Shown here one piece after another: positions 34,207-42,890 of a DNA stretch of 58,229 bases. Origin of the DNA: Bradyrhizobium sp. C9 (lineage in GTDB: Bacteria > Pseudomonadota > Alphaproteobacteria > Rhizobiales > Xanthobacteraceae); NCBI RefSeq assembly GCF_002532045.1, contig NZ_NWTG01000037.1:1-58229 (forward strand), given 5' to 3'. The position numbers were made by a program, and so were the translations under genes. Below the pieces are notes generated by a model. The model was not told the origin of the DNA, ran no database searches, and saw nothing but the letters and a program-made list of their open reading frames with translations. Numbering within the stretch: position 1 is the first letter of the stretch; the number at the start of each line of letters is the position of its first letter.

Positions 34207-35595
34207 CTAATAAGTCAGCTCGGCGACTGCAATCCGATTCTCCGACGCCGGCCAGGCCCGCGCCACGATGCGTTCCCCGTTGAAGATCGCAACCACCGGA
34301 TGGCCGAGATCAGCCGCGGGTAGACGCAACGTCGTCACCGCGTCGGTCGGCACGCCGGATTTGACATCGGCCGGTTCCTTGCCGTCGAACAGCACGATAT
34401 CGCGCGGTAGCCCGAAATAGCCACGCGGCCGAGACATCAGCATGATGGCCCCCGCACCGGCGTCGGCAGGCAGCAGCGGCCGCGCCGCGCGCAGATGCAC
34501 GATCTCGGAGGAGCGCGGAAACGGCGAGCGATAGATATGCGTCGTCACTGCACCCGGCGAGGTCAGGACGAATTCGAGCGGCCAGGACGGATCGACCTGC
34601 GCTGGCCCCCAGCGGCCGTCGGCGCCGGTTTGCGAGCTGTGCAGCGGGCCACTGAAGCGCTCGCCGGTTTCCGCCGACACGCGATAGATGTCGATCGTTG
34701 CACCCTGCACCGGCCGGTTGGTCGGCACGCCGCCGGGCGTGCCCGTGACGAGGCCGCTCAGCCTCACCACCGTCTCCGGCACGATCTCGATCCGCGACGG
34801 CTCGTGCCCCGCGATGAATTTGTAAATCTCGCGGAACGCGCGCGGATGATACGCGGTCTCGCGATGATCCACGGCGCCGAGCACCAGATTAGTCGCGCCT
34901 TTCAGCGCGGGACCTTCGGATGTGACGTTGGTCGGCGTGCCCGGCTTGCCGATGAAGCGGCCGTCGGCTTGGGCATATTTGTCGAGGCCATCGCTGCGCA
35001 AGGTCAGGAAGGCGGTGCCGGCAGTCACTTCGCTGTCGCCATCGTTCAACCCGCGCAGGAACGGGCCGCGCCCGTTGAACTCGTTGCCGAGCCCATCGTC
35101 CGAGGCATACACACCGTGATTGGGTGTGCCGCACAGCACCGCGTGGCTGATGTCGCCGCCACCGTTCCTGACATAGTTGCGGATCGCATTGCCGCCGCGC
35201 GAATTTCCGACCAGCGCGATGCGCGCGGCGCCGCTCTTCTGCTTCAGCTCCCCGACCGCATCGGCGAGCTCGCGGCGCTGGTCCTCGGTCGAGGAACGGC
35301 CCGCCTGCTCGACCTTGTCGTCGGTGCGCGCCAAGGGATCGGTGAAATTGATCGCGGTCATCCGCTCGCGCGGCACGCCGTTGGATTCCATGCGCCAGAG
35401 CGTCGTCAACCAGAGCGCTGCGTGATCGCCATTGCCGTGCACGAACAGGATCGGCGGGATGTCGCCGGCAGGCGCCGGCTGGGCCAGCGCCGACTGAACC
35501 AAGGCCGCCTGCGCCAGGCCCGGGACGGCGAGACGGCCGGCCGGCAGGGACAGCGCGCCGGCCCCTTGCAAGAATGTTCGCCGCGACAGCGCCAT
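34207..35595 (-). CDS. Tat-exported alpha/beta hydrolase with C-terminal beta-sandwich region
   Basis: The 462-residue product has a twin-arginine signal, SRRTFLQGAG (residues 4-13), then PPILFVHGNGDHAALW and a lipase-like nucleophile elbow GNSRGG with Ser132. The C-terminal half, from about residue 265, includes LVTGTPGGVPTNRPVQGATIDIY and looks like a carbohydrate- or lipid-binding beta domain. It probably acts as a periplasmic or secreted esterase or lipase. Its stop is 83 bases upstream of the P450 start on the same strand, so linked use in lipid or polymer degradation is possible but unproved. Confidence 0.85.
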   Translation of the reverse strand: MALSRRTFLQGAGALSLPAGRLAVPGLAQAALVQSALAQPAPAGDIPPILFVHGNGDHAALWLTTLWRMESNGVPRERMTAINFTDPLARTDDKVEQAGRSSTEDQRRELADAVGELKQKSGAARIALVGNSRGGNAIRNYVRNGGGDISHAVLCGTPNHGVYASDDGLGNEFNGRGPFLRGLNDGDSEVTAGTAFLTLRSDGLDKYAQADGRFIGKPGTPTNVTSEGPALKGATNLVLGAVDHRETAYHPRAFREIYKFIAGHEPSRIEIVPETVVRLSGLVTGTPGGVPTNRPVQGATIDIYRVSAETGERFSGPLHSSQTGADGRWGPAQVDPSWPLEFVLTSPGAVTTHIYRSPFPRSSEIVHLRAARPLLPADAGAGAIMLMSRPRGYFGLPRDIVLFDGKEPADVKSGVPTDAVTTLRLPAADLGHPVVAIFNGERIVARAWPASENRIAVAELTY

Positions 35596-35756
35596 TGGTC
35601 CCCTTCCCAAAACCTTCCTCAGGTCTTTCAGTGCTTTAGCTGTGTCCTACAGCGCGTAAGGATACCGTAAACGCTGGACAGGACACGCGTTTCGCGGGCA
35701 TCAGTTGATGAGCCGGAATCATTCAACAAGCCATAGCAGGCCAACCGGAACCGGAT

Positions 35757-37436
35757 ATGACCGCACCGCCTGATCGACCCGACAGTATCACCGCGCCGTT
35801 GCGGCACTCAATCTTCAGGCGAATCTGGCTCGCCAGCCTGCTCTCCAACCTCGGCATCCTGATCCAGGGCGTCGGCGCCGCCTGGGCGATGACCCAGATG
35901 ACCGCGGAGGCCGACAAGGTCGCCCTGGTGCAGACCGCGCTGATGCTGCCGGTGATGCTGATCGCGATGCCGGCCGGCGCCATCGCCGACATGCATGACC
36001 GCCGCATCGTCGCGCTGGTATCGCTGGCGATCGCGCTCTCAGGCGCCACCACGCTGACGGTGCTGGCCTGGCTCAATCTGGTCACGCCAAACATCCTGCT
36101 TGCGCTGTGCTTCGTCGTCGGCAGCGGCATGGCGCTGTTCGGCCCGGCCTGGCAGTCCTCGGTCAGCGAGCAGGTGCCCTCGGAGACGCTGCCCGCCGCG
36201 GTCGCGCTGAACGGCATCAGCTACAACATCGCACGCAGCTTCGGACCTGCGATCGGCGGCATCGTGGTCGCGTCCGCAGGCGCCGTGGCGGCATTTGCGG
36301 CCAACGCCGTGCTGTACCTGCCGCTGCTCGTCGTGCTGTTCCTGTGGAATCGCGTCAGCGAGCCGTCGCGGCTGCCGCGCGAGCGGCTGAACCGCGCCAT
36401 CGTCTCCGGCGTGCGCTACATCACCAATTCGCCGTCGATCAGGATCGTGCTGACCCGCACCATGGTGACCGGCATCATCGGCGGCTCGGTCTCGGCGCTG
36501 ATGCCACTGGTGGCGCGCGACCTGCTGCATGGCGGCGCGCAAACCTATGGCATCATGCTCGGCGCCTTCGGCATGGGCGCGGTGATCGGCGCGCTCAACA
36601 TCAGCGAGATCCGCAGCCGGCTCAGCGGCGAAGCCGCGATCCGCGTCTGCGCGCTGACGATGGGCGCGGCGATCGCCGCGGTTGCCGTGAGCAGGCAGCC
36701 GGTGATCACCGCCGCCGCGCTGGTGGTTGCCGGCGCGGTGTGGATGCTCGCGATCGCGCTGTTCAATATCGGCGTGCAGCTGTCGGCGCCGCGCTGGGTC
36801 GCAGGGCGCTCGCTGGCGGCCTTCCAGGCCTCGATCGCCGGCGGCATCGCAATCGGAAGCTGGTGCTGGGGCCGCATCACGGATCTCGGCGGCGTCGAGA
36901 TGGCGCTGTTGATCTCCGCCGGGCTGATGCTGCTGTCGCCAGTGCTCGGCATCTGGCTCAGGATGCCGCCAATCGGCGCGCGCAACGAGGACGCCACCGA
37001 TACGCTGGCCGATCCCGAGGTGCGGCTGCAACTGACCGGGCGCAGCGGGCCGCTGGTGGTCGAGATCGAATACCGGGTGGCGCAGGACAATGCCCGCGCC
37101 TTCCACAATGTGATGCAGGACGTGCAGCTCAGCCGCCAGCGCAACGGCGCCTATGGCTGGTCGATCGCGCGCGACATCGCCGATCCCGAATTGTGGACCG
37201 AGCGCTACCACTGCCCGACCTGGCTCGACTTCCTGCGCCAGCGCAACCGTGCCACCCAGATCGAGCGCGCGCTGCATCAGAAGGCGGCCGACTTCCACAT
37301 CGGCGCCGAGCCGATCCGCGTGCGCCGGATGCTGGAGCGTCCGTTCGGCTCGGTGCGCTGGAAGGACGAGACCCCGGACCGCGCCGCCAAGGAGGTGATC
37401 CCGGTGGTCGCGACCGCCGCGGGGAGCAGCACGTGA
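35757..37436 (+). CDS. MFS exporter (EntS-like) with C-terminal ABM-like domain
   Basis: The 559-residue protein has 12 membrane helices (about residues 20-415) of the MFS_3/enterobactin-exporter type (ASLLSNLGILIQGVGAAWAMTQM, PAGAIADMHDRR with motif A, ARSFGPAIGG). A roughly 130-residue cytosolic extension follows, LVVEIEYRVAQDNARAFHNVMQDVQ..., resembling an antibiotic-biosynthesis monooxygenase (ABM)-like alpha/beta barrel. Fusions like this occur in Rhizobiales. The cargo is unknown. The upstream gene is divergent. Confidence 0.92.
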   Translation: MTAPPDRPDSITAPLRHSIFRRIWLASLLSNLGILIQGVGAAWAMTQMTAEADKVALVQTALMLPVMLIAMPAGAIADMHDRRIVALVSLAIALSGATTLTVLAWLNLVTPNILLALCFVVGSGMALFGPAWQSSVSEQVPSETLPAAVALNGISYNIARSFGPAIGGIVVASAGAVAAFAANAVLYLPLLVVLFLWNRVSEPSRLPRERLNRAIVSGVRYITNSPSIRIVLTRTMVTGIIGGSVSALMPLVARDLLHGGAQTYGIMLGAFGMGAVIGALNISEIRSRLSGEAAIRVCALTMGAAIAAVAVSRQPVITAAALVVAGAVWMLAIALFNIGVQLSAPRWVAGRSLAAFQASIAGGIAIGSWCWGRITDLGGVEMALLISAGLMLLSPVLGIWLRMPPIGARNEDATDTLADPEVRLQLTGRSGPLVVEIEYRVAQDNARAFHNVMQDVQLSRQRNGAYGWSIARDIADPELWTERYHCPTWLDFLRQRNRATQIERALHQKAADFHIGAEPIRVRRMLERPFGSVRWKDETPDRAAKEVIPVVATAAGSST

Positions 37437-37445
37437 CGAAGCGCG

Positions 37446-37661
37446 TTACTGCCCGTTGTCGGTGAGGGTCTGCTGGCAGGCCTTGCTGAGGCGGCTGCGA
37501 TGCTCCTTCAGGCAGGCCAGCACGACCTGATCGCCCTCGCTGAGATGGGCGCGGCAGAACCGCGAGGCGTCGCGCGAGCAGGCATCACGCCCCTGCTGCT
37601 GTGCCGCCGCGGCCGACGTCAGCAGAACCAGCGGAACGACGACGAACAGAAATCGGGTCAT
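37446..37661 (-). CDS. Secreted small cysteine-rich-repeat protein A
   Basis: The 71-residue product has a signal peptide (MTRFLFVVVPLVLLTSAAAAQ). The mature domain has Cys spacing DACSRDASRFCRAHLSEGDQVVLACLKEHRSRLSKACQ, the Cys-rich repeat (GLG1-like) pattern with Cys in C-x6-C, C-L and C-Q positions. Four cysteines probably form two disulfides. It is a paralogue of the next gene, and both lie on the same strand. Function unknown. Confidence 0.82.
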   Translation of the reverse strand: MTRFLFVVVPLVLLTSAAAAQQQGRDACSRDASRFCRAHLSEGDQVVLACLKEHRSRLSKACQQTLTDNGQ

Positions 37662-37812
37662 CTTCAAAGCCTCTAAGGAATGCAACGCTGGTTCTATAGC
37701 GTTTCAGGGCCGCGAAGAAGCTTGAAACCGGGGGCGAAGCGCCGGGTTCCGCCTCGAGATGACCATCGGAGAAGGGCCTGCGTCTCGTCACCGCAGGTCT
37801 GCCCCACGCAAG

Positions 37813-38103
37813 TCACTCCGCGGCGGCCCTGCGCTGCGCGGCAAGATCGCGGTCCAGCACGACGCGGCAGCCGCTGCTCAGCTGGGAGCGATTCTTGACC
37901 ATGCAAGCGGTGATCCTCGGGATGTTCGGGATCTCCGCGCTGCACAGGCGGAACGCATCGCCCGAGCACATCTGCTGCGCCTCGGCGCTGAACGCAAAGC
38001 TCACGGTCGACGACAGCACGGAAACGGCGGCCGCAAAGGCCAACGTGACACTGGCTCTGCGAACGGCACGCTCCAGAACCTGGCTCTTCAAGACGGTGGT
38101 CAT
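37813..38103 (-). CDS. Secreted small cysteine-rich-repeat protein B
   Basis: The 96-residue paralogue has a membrane-crossing signal segment (about residues 15-38). Its mature domain reads QMCSGDAFRLCSAEIPNIPR then ITACMVKNRSQLSSGCRVV, repeating the C-x6-C...AC...L-S-x-x-C pattern of the gene at 37446. The 8-residue upstream extension is rejected. The 151-base gap between the two genes holds no ORF. Both are probably periplasmic; partners are unknown. Confidence 0.82.
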   Translation of the reverse strand: MTTVLKSQVLERAVRRASVTLAFAAAVSVLSSTVSFAFSAEAQQMCSGDAFRLCSAEIPNIPRITACMVKNRSQLSSGCRVVLDRDLAAQRRAAAE

Positions 38104-38321
38104 GATCGGCTCCCATCGGCGCCGCAACTGGCGGGGCCCTTTGTTTGATGGGTACGATCCTGCAGGGGAGCGAGCCGGCCGACTGTGATGGTCATCACGC
38201 AGGCGTAAGCCGCACTTTTTCTTGTCCTTCCGGCGCCGTGTTGGGATCGCGTTAAGACCTTGTTGGCATTAATCGCTCGTTACGGGTGTGGCGTATCCTT
38301 GAGTTCCGAGAGAGTGTAGCG

Positions 38322-39377
38322 ATGCGTAGTGCGTTGGGCCTGATGCTGGCCAGTGTTGTAGCGGCGATCGTGATCGCCGGGGTGTGGTTCTGGACCTCCT
38401 CGCCGCGTGCCGACGCGGCTCCTCCGCAGACAACGGCCGCAGCCAAGGCCGATCCGCTTCCTGCGGCCGCGGCAAAGCAGGCCGCCAGGGACGATGTCGA
38501 GACGACCGCCGCGCTGTCGAAGCGCGCCGATGCCAGCCAGCCGGCAGCCCCGGCCGCAGCCCCCGCCCCGGCGCCGGCCCCGGTCGCGGCCATGCCCAAA
38601 TGCGCCAATCCCGATGCGCTCGGCATCACCCGCACCGTCGTCGTCGACACCACCGGCGGCCCGGGCTTCGGCTTCCTGCAGTACAAGCAGTATGACTTCC
38701 TGACCGACCACGAGGTCGTGCTGACCTTCGACGACGGTCCGTGGCCGACCACGCCCGCCGTGCTCAAGGCGCTGGCGGACGAGTGCACCAAGGCGGTGTT
38801 CTTCCCGATCGGCCTGCACACCACCTATCATCCGGACATCCTCCGCCAGGTCGCCGCCGCCGGCCACACCATCGGCGCCCACACCTGGTCGCACGCACAT
38901 CTGGCGAGCAAGAAGCTCACCGAGCAGCAGGCCAAGGACGAGATCGAGAAAGGCTTCAGCGCGGTGAAGCTGGCGCTGGGCAGCAACCCCGCACCGTTCT
39001 TCCGCTTCCCGGCGCTGGCGCACACGCCGGCGACGACCGCCTATCTCGGCACTCGCAACATCGCGATGTTCTCGGTCGACGTCGATTCCAACGACTTCAA
39101 GTCGAAGAGCTCGGACGAAGTGATCAACAACGTGATGACCAAGCTCGACAAGGAGCACAAGGGCATCATCCTGATGCATGACTTGCAGAAGCACACCGCC
39201 CAGGCACTGCCGACGCTGCTGCGCAAGCTGAAGGCAGGCGGCTACAAGGTGGTCTGGATGAAGGCCAAGACCCAGATCGAAACGCTGCCCGAATACGACG
39301 CGATGATGGCGAAGACCGAGAAGCCGATCGCAACGGGCCGGCCGATCGGCAACGTCGTGCAGACGGTCGCCGAGTAA
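38322..39377 (+). CDS. Secreted or anchored polysaccharide deacetylase (NodB-like)
   Basis: The 351-residue protein has an N-terminal helix (residues 6-24), a long Ala/Pro linker to about residue 92, and a NodB-homology domain. Its motifs are LTFDDGPWP (Asp137, Asp138), metal His in GAHTWSHAHL (His187, His191), and FFRFPALAHTP. Family enzymes remove acetyl groups from peptidoglycan, chitin oligomers or exopolysaccharide; the substrate is unresolved. The position of the linker implies a domain displayed on the periplasmic side. A clear intrinsic terminator ends the gene. Confidence 0.93.
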   Translation: MRSALGLMLASVVAAIVIAGVWFWTSSPRADAAPPQTTAAAKADPLPAAAAKQAARDDVETTAALSKRADASQPAAPAAAPAPAPAPVAAMPKCANPDALGITRTVVVDTTGGPGFGFLQYKQYDFLTDHEVVLTFDDGPWPTTPAVLKALADECTKAVFFPIGLHTTYHPDILRQVAAAGHTIGAHTWSHAHLASKKLTEQQAKDEIEKGFSAVKLALGSNPAPFFRFPALAHTPATTAYLGTRNIAMFSVDVDSNDFKSKSSDEVINNVMTKLDKEHKGIILMHDLQKHTAQALPTLLRKLKAGGYKVVWMKAKTQIETLPEYDAMMAKTEKPIATGRPIGNVVQTVAE

Positions 39378-39407
39378 CGCCGCGAACGCACCCAACAGGC
39401 TCAATGC

Positions 39408-39440
39408 AAAGCGCCCCTGGATCCGATCCAGGGGCGCTTT
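39408..39440 (+). terminator. Intrinsic terminator of the polysaccharide deacetylase gene
   Basis: A-tract AAA, then GCGCCCCTGGAT with its exact complement ATCCAGGGGCGC around a CCG loop, then TTT, forms a 12-base perfect stem 30 bases after the stop. The T-tract is short, but the A-tract makes it bidirectional-looking. Confidence 0.9.
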
Positions 39441-39605
39441 CGTATTCTGATCGCAGCCGCAGGTCCGAGACGGCCAGACGACCTTGAACGCCGATGCACC
39501 TTCGAGCGTGGCACCATCGCGCCCGGCGGCTGCGGCTCCCACCAAAATATCGAAAACAACCCCATGCAAAGTAGCTGGCGGGTACCTGTGCTCGGCAAGG
39601 CGTGG

Positions 39606-40028
39606 CTACCAGTAAATCCCGTGGCGATGCAGCTCGCCGACGATGCGGCCCTCGGTCCAGCGCCGCGCGTGACGGCGATGGCTCGGCCGGTGCCAGGCCG
39701 CCTGCGGCTCCGGCGCCGCTGACGGCTGGACGTTGGCCTGTTGCTGCACCGGCGCCTGCTGCAAGGCCGGTTGGACTTGCGGCTGCGGAGCGGGAGCCGG
39801 CGCCGCGGCGGGCGCGGCGCGCTCGACATATTTTGGCGCTTCCGACGGCTTCGGCGGCGGCTCGACGGCAGGCGTCACCGGCGCATCGGCGGTCTGGCCC
39901 GCCGTATTGACCGAATTCGACGCGGCGGCCGGTAGCGAGGTTGCCCCGCCCAACGACAGGCTTCGTTCGCCGGCCTGCGCGGAAGCGGAAGCCAAAACCA
40001 TCGCCGTGATCAGGATGAGTTTGCGCAT
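39606..40028 (-). CDS. Secreted Pro/Ala/Gln-rich protein with conserved C-terminal box
   Basis: The 140-residue product has a signal peptide (MRKLILITAMVLASASAQAGE) and a low-complexity middle rich in Pro, Ala and Gln (about residues 50-112). A basic C-terminal box, SHRRHARRWTEGRIVGELHRHGIYW, keeps the aromatic, His-rich end. Similar short secreted proteins ending in an ELHRHGIYW-type box occur in Rhizobiales, but I know no function. Start MRKL is preferred over 12 extra residues. The 166-base gap after the terminator has no other gene. Confidence 0.75.
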   Translation of the reverse strand: MRKLILITAMVLASASAQAGERSLSLGGATSLPAAASNSVNTAGQTADAPVTPAVEPPPKPSEAPKYVERAAPAAAPAPAPQPQVQPALQQAPVQQQANVQPSAAPEPQAAWHRPSHRRHARRWTEGRIVGELHRHGIYW

Positions 40029-40115
40029 CGTTGCTCTCCCGTTGGTGGCCGGGAAACTAGCCACGCCGTGCGAACGACTATGTGAGCTGCTTCACGCAGC
40101 CCTCGCCTGCCGCAT

Positions 40116-41579
40116 TCATCTCCCCGTGATCGTCAGCCGCAACAACGCCACCACCTCGGCGGCGTCCTGCTCCGCGATATTGGTGAAGCTCATCAGCAAC
40201 CCCTCGCCCGCGTGATGCGCAAGGGAGCGCTCGGACAGCGGCACCGGCGCGAGGCCATGTTGCCGCGCCTGATCGGCCAGCCGGACATCCGGCCCGTGGT
40301 TCGGAAAGCGCACCAGGATGTGCAGGCCGCCGGGCTGCAGCGAAATGCGCACGTCGGCGCCGAACTGTCGTTCCAGCTCGTCGGCGAGCGCCTTGCGCCG
40401 CGCGCGATAGTGCGAGCGCATCCGCCGCAGGTGCCGCGCAAAATAACCCTCCGACATGAAGGCCGCCGCGACCGATTGCTCAAACGCCGCCGCTCCGCGA
40501 TGAAGCATCCGGCAGGTGCGTTCGGCGGTCGCGACGAACGCGGCGGGCAGCACCAGATATCCGAGCCGCAAACTCGGAAACAACGTCTTGCTGAAGCTGC
40601 CGGCATAGAACACGCGATCGGCGGCATCGACGCTCTTCAGCGCCGCGGGCTTGCGGCCGCTGTAGTGGAACTCGCAATCGTAGTCGTCCTCCAGCACCCA
40701 TGCATCGCGATCGGCGGCCCAGGCCAGCAGCGCCGCGCGGCGCCGGGGCGACAACGGCATGCCGAGTGGAAACTGGTGAGTCGCCGTTACCACCGCGAGC
40801 CGTGCATCCGGATGGCTCGCGCGCGCGTCATCCACCCGAAGCCCCTCGTCATCGACGGGAATCGGAACGATGCGCATCGAAAGCTGCTCGAACGCCTGCT
40901 GTGCGAAGACGTAACCGGGGTCTTCCAGCCAGACCTGATCATTGGGCTTGAGCAGCAGGCTCGCGACCAGACTCAAAGCGCCCTGATAGCCTGACGTGAC
41001 GACGACCTGATCCGGCCGGCAGACAATGCCGCGGGCAACCGCGAGATAGGCCACGATCGCCTCGCGCAGCGCGGGCACGCCCATCGGGTAGGCGTGAAAA
41101 AGCCGCGCTGCAGACAGCTTGCGCGCTTCCCGCGCGGCGAGCCGGGCCCAGACCTTGCGCGGAAACAGATCGAGTGCGGGCACGCCAAGCCGGAGCGGCG
41201 GCGGCATCTCGGTCGGTGCCGGATCATTGGCCGACATCGGCGCCGCGAGCAGCTCGGCCGGCCTCGCGCCGGAGCGGAACTCGGGCGCGACGATGGTGCC
41301 GCGCTGACCGCGTGCGACGAGATATCCTTCACTGGTCAGTCGCGCGTATGTGATGTCGATGGTGCCCCGCGCGATGCCGAGCTGCACCGCAAGGCTGCGC
41401 GTCGACGGCACGCGCTCTCCCGATTGGATCCGCCCCTCGACGATGGCCGCACGAATGCGATCATAGAGCTGCTGCTGAATCGACGTACTCGAACTCTTCT
41501 CGATCTCGATGGCGTTCAAATGCCAACCCTCTGATGGCCCAATCGGATAGATGGAAAATGGCTCTGTCTGCCGGGCCAC
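40116..41579 (-). CDS. MocR-family PLP-dependent transcriptional regulator
   Basis: The 487-residue protein has an N-terminal GntR helix-turn-helix (SIQQQLYDRIRAAIVEGRI, RVPSTRSLAVQLGIARGTID). It is fused to an aminotransferase-like domain with the PLP lysine in FYAGSFSKTLFPSLRLGYL (near residue 330) and LEDDYDCEFHYSG. Such regulators often control neighbouring divergent genes in response to an amino compound or PLP. The divergent neighbour at 41720 is a membrane protein. The start is a GTG with no better ATG early in the frame. Confidence 0.93.
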   Translation of the reverse strand: MARQTEPFSIYPIGPSEGWHLNAIEIEKSSSTSIQQQLYDRIRAAIVEGRIQSGERVPSTRSLAVQLGIARGTIDITYARLTSEGYLVARGQRGTIVAPEFRSGARPAELLAAPMSANDPAPTEMPPPLRLGVPALDLFPRKVWARLAAREARKLSAARLFHAYPMGVPALREAIVAYLAVARGIVCRPDQVVVTSGYQGALSLVASLLLKPNDQVWLEDPGYVFAQQAFEQLSMRIVPIPVDDEGLRVDDARASHPDARLAVVTATHQFPLGMPLSPRRRAALLAWAADRDAWVLEDDYDCEFHYSGRKPAALKSVDAADRVFYAGSFSKTLFPSLRLGYLVLPAAFVATAERTCRMLHRGAAAFEQSVAAAFMSEGYFARHLRRMRSHYRARRKALADELERQFGADVRISLQPGGLHILVRFPNHGPDVRLADQARQHGLAPVPLSERSLAHHAGEGLLMSFTNIAEQDAAEVVALLRLTITGR

Positions 41580-41719
41580 GGCGCGATTAGCTCATGCACC
41601 GACATCCCGGCGCAGCAACATTGCCCGAGCCGGCGCGCGGGCGCAGCACAAAGCTGCGTGTACGCGCCTTGGCCGCGCGGCACTTCAGCGGTCGCAACTC
41701 GAGCCTTCCGGAGAGATCG

Positions 41720-42787
41720 ATGAGCGCAATCGAGCAGAGCAGCATTCAGCCCGGCGACGACGGTCTCGTGACCACGGTCGCGGACAGGCTTCGAGGGCTG
41801 GCACCCGCGGCCGGCGCAATCGCCTACCCGTTCCTGCTCGATGGATTTCATCTCGTGGTCTCGCCCGCTGACGGTCCGATGTCGTTTGGGCGACTGGCCG
41901 TGGCGGCGTTGTGCCTGTTGGCCGCGACGGCCGCGCCGTCGCTCGGTCTGGCCTGCGCCTATTGGATGACCAAGCCAGCGTCTTCATCGTTCGCGTTGCG
42001 CGCCCGGCGGCTTGCGTATGTCAGCATCGCCGCGCCGCCCTTGTTCGTGCTGACCGGCGTCGGCCTTGGATTGCTGCACATCCATGTCAGCGACGAGCTC
42101 GTCTGGGTCGCGGGTTGGCTCGCCGCGTGTCTCTACGTGTTGCTCGGCGGCGAGCAAGAGCGGCCGCCAACATCAGCTGCGATGGCTCCATCCATTGCCA
42201 GATGGCGCGTCACGCATGGCATCGCCGCGGCGGTCATCCTTCTCTATGTCGCATTTCACCTCACCAATCACCTTCTGGGCCTGTTCGGACCCGAGGTTCA
42301 TGGCGCCGTGATGAAGCTGGGCCGCACGGTCTATCGATCGCCCGTGATCGAGCCTGTGCTTGTCGCCTTGATGTTGTTCCAGGTCGCCATCGGCGTACGG
42401 CTCGCCTGGCGCTGGAGCTCACGGCCGGCCGACGCATTCCGCGTGTTTCAGATCGGCTCCGGCGTCTATCTCGCGGCGTTCATCGTCACCCATCTGAACT
42501 CCGCCTTCGTCTCGGCGCGAGCCGTGCATCACATCGACACCAATTGGGACTGGGCGTCGGGCGCGCCGACCGGGCTGATCCACGACGCCTGGAGCATCCG
42601 CCTGGTGCCGCACTACGCACTCGGCGTGTTCTTCGTCCTCGCGCATCTCGCTTCGGGATTGCGCGGCATCCTGATCGCGCACGGCGTGACCACCGCGGTC
42701 GCCAACCGGGTCTGGGCAACCGGGCTTGCAGCCGGCGCGCTGATCGCGATTGCGATCATGAGCGGGCTGTGCGGCGCGCGGATCTAG
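41720..42787 (+). CDS. Multi-pass membrane protein resembling a cytochrome b of succinate/fumarate-type complexes
   Basis: The 355-residue protein has about eight membrane helices. Several helices carry histidines in positions that could ligate heme: VTHGIA, AFHLTNHLLG, VTHLNSAF, VPHYALG and VLAHLASG. The last five helices look like a succinate:quinone reductase cytochrome b unit, but no partner subunits are near, so the assignment is tentative. The start at 41720 follows GGAGAG. It is divergent from the MocR regulator and probably its target. A decayed copy of its 3' half lies at 45590-46035, and its TAG stop lies at the edge of a repeat. Confidence 0.75.
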   Translation: MSAIEQSSIQPGDDGLVTTVADRLRGLAPAAGAIAYPFLLDGFHLVVSPADGPMSFGRLAVAALCLLAATAAPSLGLACAYWMTKPASSSFALRARRLAYVSIAAPPLFVLTGVGLGLLHIHVSDELVWVAGWLAACLYVLLGGEQERPPTSAAMAPSIARWRVTHGIAAAVILLYVAFHLTNHLLGLFGPEVHGAVMKLGRTVYRSPVIEPVLVALMLFQVAIGVRLAWRWSSRPADAFRVFQIGSGVYLAAFIVTHLNSAFVSARAVHHIDTNWDWASGAPTGLIHDAWSIRLVPHYALGVFFVLAHLASGLRGILIAHGVTTAVANRVWATGLAAGALIAIAIMSGLCGARI

Positions 42788-42890
42788 AGCGCTTTCGAGC
42801 GAAGTGGACACCGGTTCGCGTGAAGAAAGCGCGTCGAAACAAGAATCTAGAGCTTCGGCTTTGATTCAATCAGAACCGAAAATGCTCTAG
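42785..42890. repeat. TAGAGC-ended dispersed repeat between two genes
   Basis: It begins with TAGAGCGCTTTCGAGCGAAG and has a second TAGAGC in its centre (42847-42853 region). On the opposite strand it ends with TAGAGCATTTTCGG. Its left end gives the stop codon of the membrane-protein gene and its right end the stop codon of the glycosyltransferase-like gene, so the element exactly fills the gap between two convergent genes. Confidence 0.85.
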
